A stretch of 9,145 nt of DNA from Bacteroidales bacterium (GTDB taxonomy: Bacteria > Bacteroidota > Bacteroidia > Bacteroidales > JAADGE01), in contig JAOZQB010000119.1 of NCBI GenBank assembly GCA_029932445.1, positions 1 through 9,145 of the forward strand. The letters are read 5' to 3'. Every line of letters starts with the position of its first letter. The first letter of the stretch is position 1. Shown here piece after piece: positions 1-6,414 of this stretch. The position numbers and the translations under genes were made by a program. Below the pieces are notes generated by a model. That model had not been told where the DNA came from. It was given only the letters and a program-made list of their open reading frames with translations, and searched no databases.

Positions 1-1
1 A

Positions 2-1600
2 ATATTTCCTTTAATCTATTTTCAACTATATAAAGAAGCATTGAATAAATTTCCTATTCAAAATTATAATCAGTCATACAAATTAAAAAACATAATTACA
101 TATCGTTTAGACGGATTAACTTATTCTGATTTCTTACAGAACAACATTTTACTTTGGGATTATAAAAACTGGGTTCATGATGTCAAACAAGTAAAAGAAA
201 GTATCATAAAAAATAGCAGAGCAGAAATTTTAAATCTTGATTCTGAAATTAAATCAAAAATAAATACTGTTTTAAACGGCGAATATTCAGATCATTACCC
301 CAAATATAAAACAGATGAAAAATTTATATATAAAATTGAAAAATTTGATAATAATTCATTACTGCTTAAACTTTTTAAATTAAATGAAACTAAATTAAAC
401 TTTTTAAACTTCTTTAAAAAAGAAATTAATGATCCTGTTTTCGTAACAAAATTTCCTATTTCAAAACGAGCAGAATATTGTAATAATTTTTTTAGCGAAA
501 AAGCTTATGCCGACAGTATCAATAAGATATTTCTGTCAGCGGTAAAACCCGAACAAATAAAAAAACATATAAACTTTTACGTCTCAAACTACGGAGGTTT
601 GAACGGATTAAAAGAGTATTCTTTCAGACAAGATTTGTTTTTTGATGCAAAATTGAAAGATGCTTTACTGAATCTGAAAAAACAAATGTATTATTCGACT
701 TATCAAATTGATACCGACTCTTTAATTTATAATAAAAAATTAATTTCTAAAAAAATTGTTAACCCGGTTGAAAATATTCCGGGACCGGATGTTTATCGGA
801 TAACCGGATTTAATGAAACAAAGGATAATCAATTATGGATTAACGGATATTATGTTTCTGATGATAACGAGAAAAACGGATTTGTCGGATATTCAGAAGA
901 TAAAAAACACATTAAATTTATTAAAACTTCCGGTAAAAATAAAAGTTACAATTTAGTATCGTCAGCATTCAATGACGGTTGTTGGGTTATTACAACAACT
1001 TTAGGCGATGAAATTAAAAATACATTAATCAGATATAATAATTCCGGTAAACAAGAATTTTCTCAAGAACTTTCTTATCATATCGTTCCCAGATTAATGA
1101 AATATGATGATATAAACAATACACTGTTAATTGTTTTTAACGGGAAATCATTAAATCCGATTTCTGATGATTCGGAACAAATCATTTTTCATTATAATCC
1201 TAATGATCAACTTCAAACGTACGAAGTAAAAATGCAAGCAAAAGCAACTGTATTTGACATGATTAGAGTGAACAATAAAACTTTACTTTTTAGTAATTTT
1301 GTAAATTACAATGATTTAAACGGAAATATTGTTTATTCTAAAGCAGGTTCACAAAATAACAAGACGAATATTTTAGTTACAATTCTTTCTAAGGGAATGG
1401 TAAAAAAACAAATTCCGTTTTTTAATCCTAATCCGTTTTTCGGTGTAAAAGCATTAAAAATTAACAGCAATACTTTAAATATTTTAGGCTATAAATCCGA
1501 ACTGATAACAACTAATTACAATACGCTGTCAATAAAAGAATTATATTACGAATTAATTGACGCACAAGGGGAAAAAATCTATTCTGCTTGGCACGATTAA
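2..1600 (+). CDS. Hypothetical protein, 5'-truncated, possible C-terminal beta-propeller
   Basis: The reading frame is open from the left edge of the window, so the true start lies upstream. A TTG at 41 could be read as a start, but the codons before it (2-40) continue in frame without a stop and have no ribosome-binding context, so I treat the gene as partial: 532 residues plus the stop. No family is recognised. The first ~250 visible residues are Lys/Asn/Phe-rich and look largely helical. From about residue 263 to the end the sequence becomes alternating short hydrophobic strands and polar turns (VYRITGFNETKDNQLWING, then a GCWVITTTLGDE stretch and a LLIVFNGKSLNP stretch), which suggests a beta-propeller or similar beta-rich fold. 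That is an inference from pattern only. No membrane segment or catalytic motif is visible. The gene ends 57 nt before the sensor gene, which has its own promoter, so co-transcription is not required. Confidence 0.75.
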   Translation: MFPLIYFQLYKEALNKFPIQNYNQSYKLKNIITYRLDGLTYSDFLQNNILLWDYKNWVHDVKQVKESIIKNSRAEILNLDSEIKSKINTVLNGEYSDHYPKYKTDEKFIYKIEKFDNNSLLLKLFKLNETKLNFLNFFKKEINDPVFVTKFPISKRAEYCNNFFSEKAYADSINKIFLSAVKPEQIKKHINFYVSNYGGLNGLKEYSFRQDLFFDAKLKDALLNLKKQMYYSTYQIDTDSLIYNKKLISKKIVNPVENIPGPDVYRITGFNETKDNQLWINGYYVSDDNEKNGFVGYSEDKKHIKFIKTSGKNKSYNLVSSAFNDGCWVITTTLGDEIKNTLIRYNNSGKQEFSQELSYHIVPRLMKYDDINNTLLIVFNGKSLNPISDDSEQIIFHYNPNDQLQTYEVKMQAKATVFDMIRVNNKTLLFSNFVNYNDLNGNIVYSKAGSQNNKTNILVTILSKGMVKKQIPFFNPNPFFGVKALKINSNTLNILGYKSELITTNYNTLSIKELYYELIDAQGEKIYSAWHD

Positions 1601-1605
1601 TGTTT

Positions 1606-1632
1606 TATTAATATTTACATTAATATTTTTTT
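1606..1632 (+). terminator. Possible weak intrinsic terminator after the partial gene
   Basis: A 7-bp stem made only of A-T pairs (TATTAAT at 1606-1612 with ATTAATA at 1619-1625, 6-nt loop) is followed directly by seven T residues at 1626-1632. The position, 6 nt past the stop at 1600, suits a terminator, but an all-AT stem is weak and such patterns occur by chance in AT-rich intergenic DNA. The T-run abuts the next gene's promoter. Confidence 0.28.
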
Positions 1633-1639
1633 ATTTTTG
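1632..1639 (+). promoter_or_regulatory. Bacteroidota-type -7 promoter element for the sensor gene
   Basis: The octamer TATTTTTG matches the Bacteroidota primary-sigma -7 consensus TAnnTTTG. It lies 18 nt before the ATG at 1658, which would give a very short untranslated leader of roughly a dozen nucleotides. No clear TTTG/TTG -33 element is seen at the usual distance upstream; the DNA there is only A/T-rich. A TTG inside this element (1637-1639) opens the same frame as the sensor gene, but it is part of the promoter and unlikely to be the start codon. Confidence 0.5.
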
Positions 1640-1657
1640 TCATCTAATTTTATCATA

Positions 1658-4600
1658 ATGGCTATTAAAAGATACATTTTCACATTGTTTTTTATCCTTT
1701 CAATTTCAATTTCATTTTCTCAAATTGAAAGCAAAGGGATTCCGTATATAAAAAATTATTCTCGCGTCGATTATGACGGAAATAATCAAACATTCTCAAT
1801 TGTTCAGGATAACAGGGGTGTTATGTATTTTGCCAACCAAACCTATATTTTAGAATTTGACGGTAAAACTTGGCGTAAAATATTTTTACCCGGAGATCCG
1901 AATATCTATTCTTTGGTAAAAGATCAAACCGGAAGAATATATGTCGGTGCAAGTGTTGGTGAATTCGGCTATTTGAAAATTGCTGATGACGGCAAAATGA
2001 AATATCAATCTTTAACCGATAAAATACCGGAAAAGAAGAAACAGTTTACAATCGTCAGAAAAGTTCAAATAACCAAAAATAATCATGTTGTTTTTGTTAC
2101 TCCTCAAACAATTTACATCTATGAAAATGATACTGTAAAAACAATTGATATCAAAAAACCCGAAAATAATTTCACGGGTTCATTTAAAATTAAAGACCGA
2201 CTATTTATTCATGAAAAAGGACGCGGAATTCTTGAATTTAAAAATGATAATCCGGAAATAGTTAAGGGAACTGCAGATTATTACACAAAAAATCAACCTT
2301 TAGGGATGTTTTCTGCGCCTAATAATGCATTATATATAACAAGCTGGCAAGACAGTGTTAAAATATTATCAAACGGGACTTTAAAAAGTATTGACAGAAA
2401 TCCGCTTTTATTTAATTTAATATATCCCTCTGCTTATAATGACGACTATTATCTTGGTGGATTATACGGTAAAGGAATGATAATAACCGATAATAAATTG
2501 CACGTCATAAAACATTTATCAACAGATAACGGCTTGCAAAACAATACTGTGTGGTGTGTTTATACCGACAGAGATAAAAATATTTGGATAGGAACAAATG
2601 ACGGAATCTCAATTATTTATGCAAATCTACCGTATACAGTTTTTTCTGCTCAATCAAATTTAAGTGAAGCCGTTGAATCATCTTTTTTATATAAAAACAA
2701 ATTATATATAGGAAGTGCCGGGGGCTTGTTTTATCGGGATTTCACTTTTAATAACGATACTGAAAATAAAAAATTTACACAAATAGAAAATTCTACCGGG
2801 CATACACGAATATGGAAGATTGACACAATAAATAACACATTACTTTTTGCTGCTCAATCCGGATTTTTTGAAGTTACCGAAAATAAAGCTCACCTTATAG
2901 GTCCTAAAAACAGTGTAAAAAGTTTTATTCAACTTGCTGATTATCCCGATAAAATTCTTGCTGTCGGCGGTCACGGATTATCAATTTTTTCTTATTCCGA
3001 GGGAATCTGGAAATTCAATCACGCGGTTAAAAATTTTAAAGGAAATTTCAGACATCTGGAAGAAGATAAAAACGGATTTTTTTGGATTTCAGATCGAAGC
3101 AAAGGTGTATTCAAATTAAAATTAAACAAAAAACTTGATTCTGTTATCGAGAACAAAGCATTTACGGATAAAGACGGGTTACCCGATTTATACGGAAATT
3201 ACGTTTTTAAGGTTAATAATCAAATCATCTTTACAACGAAAAAAGGAATTTATACTTTTGATAAAAAAACTCATAAATTTATTAAAGACACCAAGTTTAA
3301 TGATATTTTCGGAAAAGATATAAAAATTGAAAAATTATATCAGTCAAGAAACGGTAATATCTGGTTTAAAGAAGCTATTGATGACCCTAAAATTAAAAAT
3401 AAACAATCGTGGGAACTTGGTCTTTTAAAATTTAAAGATAATATACCGCAACCAATTATTAAAACACCTTTTTACAAAGTTAAGAATAACATATTCAGCA
3501 TAAATCAAATATCTGACAATGAGCTTATTGTAGGGACTGAAAGTGGGTTTGTTTTGTATAATTTAAATATGAAAAAGAAATTCGAAGAACCTTTTCCCTC
3601 ATTAATCAGAAAAGTGGAGTTTATTAAAAATGATTCTTTAATTTTCGGAGGTGCATTTAAAAATGATTCAGGCATAATGGTACTTTTGCAAAATCCGAAT
3701 AAAATCCCTAAAATACCTTATGAATTTAATGATATACGATTTTCGTTTTCGTCAGTTTTTTATGAAGAACCTGAAAAAATACAATATAAATTTATTTTAC
3801 AAGGCAACGATACTGAATGGTCTGATTGGAAATTCAAAACAGACAAAGAATATTCAAATTTAGGTCCCGGAACATACACCTTTATCGTAAAAGCAAAAAA
3901 TTTATACAATGTTGAAAGTAAGACTGCCGAATATACATTTGAAATTTTACCTCCCTGGTATCGAACTTTCGGTGCATATTTAGGATACTTTATTTTATTT
4001 ATATTATTTATTTACGGTATTATTCAACTTAGTATTTTCAGATTAAAAAAACAAAGAGAAAATTTAAAACGAATTGTTGAAGAACGTACCAAAGAAATTC
4101 AAATTCAGAAAGAAGAAATTGAAGCTAAGAATGAAACACTTTCGTTCCAGAATGAAGAAATCAGCCAAAAAAACGCATCTATTACAGCAAGTATAAATTA
4201 TGCCAAACGTATTCAGGAAGCCATGCTGCCGCTAAAAGATAAAATTACTGCCGGCTTACCCGAAAACTTTCTTTTATTTAAACCTCGAGATATTGTAAGC
4301 GGCGATTTTTATTGGTATGCCGAAAAAAACGGAAAAATTATTTATACTGCCGTTGATTGTACGGGTCACGGTGTTCCGGGTGCATTAATGAGTATGATCG
4401 GAAGTGAGATTTTAACAACCATTGTAAATGCCAACGGAATTACAAAAGCGGATGTTATTCTTGAAAAAATGAATGACTATGTTATTAAAGCTCTTAAGCA
4501 AGAAAAAGAAGGATTGTCACAGGACGGAATGGATATGGCTCTTTGTGTTATTGATAAAGAAAATAAAACCGTTGAATTTGCCGGTGCAAAAAATCCGCTG

Positions 4601-4927
4601 GTTTATATAACAAACGGAGAATTAAAACAAGTAAAAGCAAGCCGAAACGGTATCGGAGGGTATCAACAGGATGCTAAAGATTATTCATCAGAATTAATTC
4701 ATTACGAATCACCTACTTGGTTTTATATGTTTTCTGACGGTTTTCAAGATCAATTCGGCGGACCGAAAAACCGAAAATTTATGATAAAACGTTTAAAACA
4801 ATTGTTATTAGATATTCATTATAAACCGATGGAAGAACAAAATGAAATCTTAGATAAAGTTATCGAAGAATGGATGAAAGATACGCCTCAAACCGATGAT
4901 ATTATTTTAATCGGATTTAAACTTTAA
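1658..4927 (+). CDS. Propeller sensor with SpoIIE/PPM-type serine phosphatase output
   Basis: A 1089-residue transmembrane signalling protein. The ATG at 1658 starts a clear signal peptide (MAIKRYIFTLFFILSISISFSQ, probable cleavage near residue 21); an in-frame TTG 21 nt upstream sits in the promoter. Residues ~23-685 form Reg_prop-like propeller repeats, for example L65-EFDGKTW, N291-GLQNNTVW followed by NIWIGTNDG, and F464-RHLEEDKNGFFW. The length fits two seven-bladed propellers. A Y_Y_Y domain follows (~690-768, with NLGPGTYTFIVKAKN), then a membrane helix (~772-794), a coiled coil (~796-855) and a SpoIIE/PPM phosphatase domain. All expected metal-binding acidic residues are present: D883 in SGDFYW, D900 in DCTGHGVPGA, D1027 in FSDGFQD and D1080/D1081 in QTDDI. 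The family dephosphorylates Ser/Thr on partner proteins, classically anti-sigma-factor antagonists. The inferred role is relaying a periplasmic ligand signal to such a partner, but none is encoded nearby and the ligand is unknown. Confidence 0.93.
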   Translation: MAIKRYIFTLFFILSISISFSQIESKGIPYIKNYSRVDYDGNNQTFSIVQDNRGVMYFANQTYILEFDGKTWRKIFLPGDPNIYSLVKDQTGRIYVGASVGEFGYLKIADDGKMKYQSLTDKIPEKKKQFTIVRKVQITKNNHVVFVTPQTIYIYENDTVKTIDIKKPENNFTGSFKIKDRLFIHEKGRGILEFKNDNPEIVKGTADYYTKNQPLGMFSAPNNALYITSWQDSVKILSNGTLKSIDRNPLLFNLIYPSAYNDDYYLGGLYGKGMIITDNKLHVIKHLSTDNGLQNNTVWCVYTDRDKNIWIGTNDGISIIYANLPYTVFSAQSNLSEAVESSFLYKNKLYIGSAGGLFYRDFTFNNDTENKKFTQIENSTGHTRIWKIDTINNTLLFAAQSGFFEVTENKAHLIGPKNSVKSFIQLADYPDKILAVGGHGLSIFSYSEGIWKFNHAVKNFKGNFRHLEEDKNGFFWISDRSKGVFKLKLNKKLDSVIENKAFTDKDGLPDLYGNYVFKVNNQIIFTTKKGIYTFDKKTHKFIKDTKFNDIFGKDIKIEKLYQSRNGNIWFKEAIDDPKIKNKQSWELGLLKFKDNIPQPIIKTPFYKVKNNIFSINQISDNELIVGTESGFVLYNLNMKKKFEEPFPSLIRKVEFIKNDSLIFGGAFKNDSGIMVLLQNPNKIPKIPYEFNDIRFSFSSVFYEEPEKIQYKFILQGNDTEWSDWKFKTDKEYSNLGPGTYTFIVKAKNLYNVESKTAEYTFEILPPWYRTFGAYLGYFILFILFIYGIIQLSIFRLKKQRENLKRIVEERTKEIQIQKEEIEAKNETLSFQNEEISQKNASITASINYAKRIQEAMLPLKDKITAGLPENFLLFKPRDIVSGDFYWYAEKNGKIIYTAVDCTGHGVPGALMSMIGSEILTTIVNANGITKADVILEKMNDYVIKALKQEKEGLSQDGMDMALCVIDKENKTVEFAGAKNPLVYITNGELKQVKASRNGIGGYQQDAKDYSSELIHYESPTWFYMFSDGFQDQFGGPKNRKFMIKRLKQLLLDIHYKPMEEQNEILDKVIEEWMKDTPQTDDIILIGFKL

Positions 4928-4990
4928 ATTTAAAACATGAAACACCCATTATAAAAGCTTAACACCCAAAGGGATGACTAATGCACTACA

Positions 4991-4998
4991 TACCTTTG
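4991..4998 (+). promoter_or_regulatory. Bacteroidota-type -7 promoter element upstream of the lipoprotein gene
   Basis: TACCTTTG followed by CA is a perfect match to the TAnnTTTG -7 consensus. Transcription would start around 5004-5006, giving an ~80-nt leader that includes the GC-rich hairpin at 5034-5051. No -33 TTTG is seen upstream. A near-copy of this element occurs at 5057-5064, so either or both could drive the lipoprotein gene. Confidence 0.5.
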
Positions 4999-5012
4999 CA
5001 TAATAAAAATAA

Positions 5013-5051
5013 GCCGGCATGCGGGTGTTCCCTGTCTGCCGTCAGGCAGGC
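5013..5051. repeat. GC-rich block with hairpin, candidate dispersed repeat
   Basis: 28 of these 39 bases are G or C, in sharp contrast to the AT-rich DNA on both sides. The 3' half forms a hairpin: GTCTGCC at 5034-5040 pairs with GGCAGGC at 5045-5051 (six Watson-Crick pairs and one T-G wobble) around a GTCA loop. Two small palindromes, GCCGGC and GCATGC, lie at 5013-5022. The ATG at 5019 makes this block read in frame with the lipoprotein as MRVFPVCRQAG. From memory, CRQAG-like peptides recur at over-extended protein starts in Bacteroidota assemblies, which would fit a dispersed non-coding repeat, but I cannot verify other copies from this window. Confidence 0.5.
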
Positions 5052-5056
5052 TATGT

Positions 5057-5064
5057 GACCTTTG
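5057..5064 (+). promoter_or_regulatory. Second, near-copy -7 element close to the lipoprotein start
   Basis: GACCTTTG differs from TAnnTTTG at the first two positions, but the stretch it begins (5058-5079) closely repeats 4992-5011: both start ACCTTTG and end ATAAAAATA, with a 2-nt length difference. Its last base lies 20 nt before the ATG at 5085, almost the same geometry as the sensor gene (18 nt). It may be the original or an additional promoter of the lipoprotein gene. Confidence 0.33.
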
Positions 5065-5084
5065 TAAATTATAAAAATAGACAC

Positions 5085-6137
5085 ATGAAACGTACTAGTT
5101 CAATTATCTTTTTATTTATTGTAATAATCGTAATTAGTTTTTTATCATGTAAAACAAAATCAATATCCGTAAAAGTTCTGAAACCGGCTGAAATATATGT
5201 ACCGTCAAACATTAAAACATTAGCTGTCGTAAACAGAAGTTTACCCGCTAAAGGCAACGGAAATCAATTTAATAATGTCGTTGAAGGCATCATTTCAGGA
5301 GAAGGTTTATTTGTTGACCGTGAAGCATCCCAAAGAACCGTTAACGGTTTAGCAGACGGATTACAAAACTCTCCGCGATTCAGTATAACCGTTCTTGACG
5401 GTTTGAATTTGAGAGGAACCGGAACGGCAAAATTCCCGGCACCTTTGCCGTGGCAACAAGTCAGTCAAATATGCAGAGATTATTCAGCTGATGCTTTGAT
5501 TTTATTAGAAACATTTGATTCGAATACATCAAGAAGATACGGCTCACAACAAAAAACCATAAAAGAAGATAATAAAGACGTTACGTATACGGAATATAAT
5601 GCAACAATTGATATTTCCATAAACGCAGGTTGGCGTATTTATGACCCTAAAAATCAGAAAATAGTCGATCAAAATGTTTTTACGGACCGTAAAGCATGGA
5701 ACAGAAACGGAAGAACAAAAACAGAAGCTCAAAATAATTTGCCGAAACAAGCTTATGCCGTTAAAGATGCCGGTTATTATGCCGGGAAACGTTATGCCGT
5801 GAGAATATCACCAAATTGGATTTGGGTTTCAAGGCATTATTTCGTCAAAGGGAATGACGATTTTAAAAATGCTAAATACAAAGCAGATGCAAAACAATGG
5901 CAAGATGCTGCTGATATTTGGAAGAGATATGTTAATGATCCGGATATAAAAATAGCCGGACGTGCATGCTACAATATGGCATTGGCTTCAGAAATATTCG
6001 GAAAATTTGATGTCGCATTAGATTGGGCTCAAAAAGCATATGCTGATTATCGTCTTAAAGATGCGCGTCAATATATTAATATTTTAGAAAACAGAATAAG
6101 AGATGCCGAACGATTAGATCGACAAATGAATGATTAA
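5085..6137 (+). CDS. Lipoprotein, DUF6340-like, with TPR-like C-terminus
   Basis: A 350-residue exported lipoprotein of unknown function. I place the start at the ATG at 5085 because MKRTSS plus a hydrophobic run and FLSC gives a standard lipoprotein signal with the lipidated cysteine at C22. The in-frame ATG at 5019 would add 22 residues translated from the GC-rich hairpin block and bury the signal. After C22 come K-T-K, with no acidic surface-export signal, so a periplasm-facing location is the simpler inference. The N-terminal part (residues ~35-190) has an alternating alpha/beta look, with TLAVVNRSLP near the start and an ADALILLETFDSN core strand around residue 136. Residues ~267-338 (ADAKQWQDAADIWKRYV, then YNMALASEIFGKFDVALDWA) look like two TPR helix pairs. 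The overall pattern resembles the Bacteroidota family DUF6340, recalled from memory and not checked. It is followed by a hairpin at 6140. Confidence 0.88.
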   Translation: MKRTSSIIFLFIVIIVISFLSCKTKSISVKVLKPAEIYVPSNIKTLAVVNRSLPAKGNGNQFNNVVEGIISGEGLFVDREASQRTVNGLADGLQNSPRFSITVLDGLNLRGTGTAKFPAPLPWQQVSQICRDYSADALILLETFDSNTSRRYGSQQKTIKEDNKDVTYTEYNATIDISINAGWRIYDPKNQKIVDQNVFTDRKAWNRNGRTKTEAQNNLPKQAYAVKDAGYYAGKRYAVRISPNWIWVSRHYFVKGNDDFKNAKYKADAKQWQDAADIWKRYVNDPDIKIAGRACYNMALASEIFGKFDVALDWAQKAYADYRLKDARQYINILENRIRDAERLDRQMND

Positions 6138-6139
6138 AA

Positions 6140-6161
6140 CACATTATTTATAAATAATGTG
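6140..6161 (+). terminator. Perfect palindrome just after the lipoprotein stop
   Basis: A 22-bp perfect inverted repeat, with CACATTATTTA on the left arm and its exact complement on the right, centred at 6150/6151. It starts 2 nt after the stop codon at 6137, so as RNA it would form an AT-rich hairpin placed like a transcription terminator. There is no T-run after it, so it is either a factor-dependent or RNA-stabilising hairpin, or the left boundary of the inverted-repeat element described next. Confidence 0.4.
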
Positions 6162-6299
6162 GAGTTAAAAGTTTATAAAGTTAAAAGTCAAAAGTTTATG
6201 TTGATTATTGTTAAATATTTTATAACCCGAATTTGGGAAATAATCAAAACAAAATGGAGCAAGCTAACTTTATAACTTTCAAATGTTTAACTTTTAACT

Positions 6300-6323
6300 C
6301 CTGAATTATATAAATAATTCAGG
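6300..6323. terminator. Perfect 10-bp hairpin at the right end of the inverted-repeat element
   Basis: CCTGAATTAT (6300-6309) and ATAATTCAGG (6314-6323) pair perfectly around an ATAA loop. As with the hairpin at 6140 there is no T-run on either side long enough for a classical intrinsic terminator, so a terminator role is only possible. Its first two bases are shared with the right arm of the 13-bp inverted repeat. Confidence 0.33.
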
Positions 6324-6414
6324 TTAAGTTTAAATCCTTAAATTTACAATAAATCAGATTATATTTTGTTATATAATGTAACAAATAATTAATTAAAATT
6401 TCAAAATCAAACAA
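6324..6414 (+). promoter_or_regulatory. AT-rich leader and probable promoter region of the four-gene cluster
   Basis: This 91-nt stretch must hold the promoter of the downstream cluster if the cluster is not served by read-through. The best -7 candidate is TATATTTTG at 6360-6368, which has one extra spacer base relative to TAnnTTTG. A small inverted repeat, ATTATAT (6358-6364) and ATATAAT (6371-6377) around TTTGTT, overlaps it and could be an operator or chance AT symmetry. The last ~25 nt before the ATG at 6415 are A-rich without a Shine-Dalgarno, as usual in this phylum. Confidence 0.28.

Larger units (their letters stand above)
6140..6323. repeat. Nested inverted-repeat element, MITE-like, 184 bp
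   Basis: Dyad symmetry is stacked around one centre near 6230. The outer arms GGAGTTAAAAGTT (6161-6173) and AACTTTTAACTCC (6289-6301) are a perfect 13-bp inverted pair. Inside them TTATAAAGTTA (6173-6183) matches TAACTTTATAA (6265-6275), TTGATTATT (6201-6209) matches AATAATCAA (6239-6247), and the middle is the near-palindrome CCCGAATTTGGG (6226-6237). A perfect hairpin stands at each end (6140-6161 and 6300-6323), touching the arms. The left arm also carries direct repeats (GTTAAAAGT twice, AAAAGTTTAT twice). No protein is encoded. It could be a small non-autonomous mobile element or a structured intergenic RNA; whether other copies exist cannot be seen here. Confidence 0.5.

Noticed and set aside
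2934..3323. Two small + strand reading frames (2934-3119 and 3135-3323) within the sensor gene
   Set aside because: They lie in another frame of a clearly coding propeller region, show no domain or signal, and look like translation shadows.
4923..4934. Palindrome TTTAAATTTAAA spanning the sensor gene stop codon
   Set aside because: It is pure A/T with no loop room and no T-run, so it is not a credible terminator or operator in DNA of this composition.
4941..5029. AACACCC at 4941-4947 and 4961-4967, both complementary to GGGTGTT at 5023-5029, as a possible alternative-pairing leader switch
   Set aside because: The pairing is only 7 bp with no extension, and the first two copies lie upstream of the expected transcription start near 5004, so the leader RNA would not contain them.
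5069..5257. Minus-strand reading frame of 62 codons over the start of the lipoprotein gene
   Set aside because: It is antisense to a well-supported gene, has no promoter or recognisable product, and is explained by AT-rich composition.
5544..5750. Minus-strand reading frame of 68 codons inside the lipoprotein gene
   Set aside because: It is an antisense shadow; its Cys/Phe/Ile-rich product is typical of reverse translation of Asn/Lys-rich coding DNA.
6372..6377. TATAAT hexamer as a classical sigma-70 -10 box for the four-gene cluster
   Set aside because: Bacteroidota primary sigma uses TAnnTTTG rather than TATAAT, and the hexamer is expected by chance in such AT-rich DNA.
6140..6414. A small protein gene or tRNA in the 277-nt gap before the thioredoxin-like gene
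   Set aside because: No start-to-stop frame with coding character and no cloverleaf were seen; the visible signal is inverted-repeat structure only.
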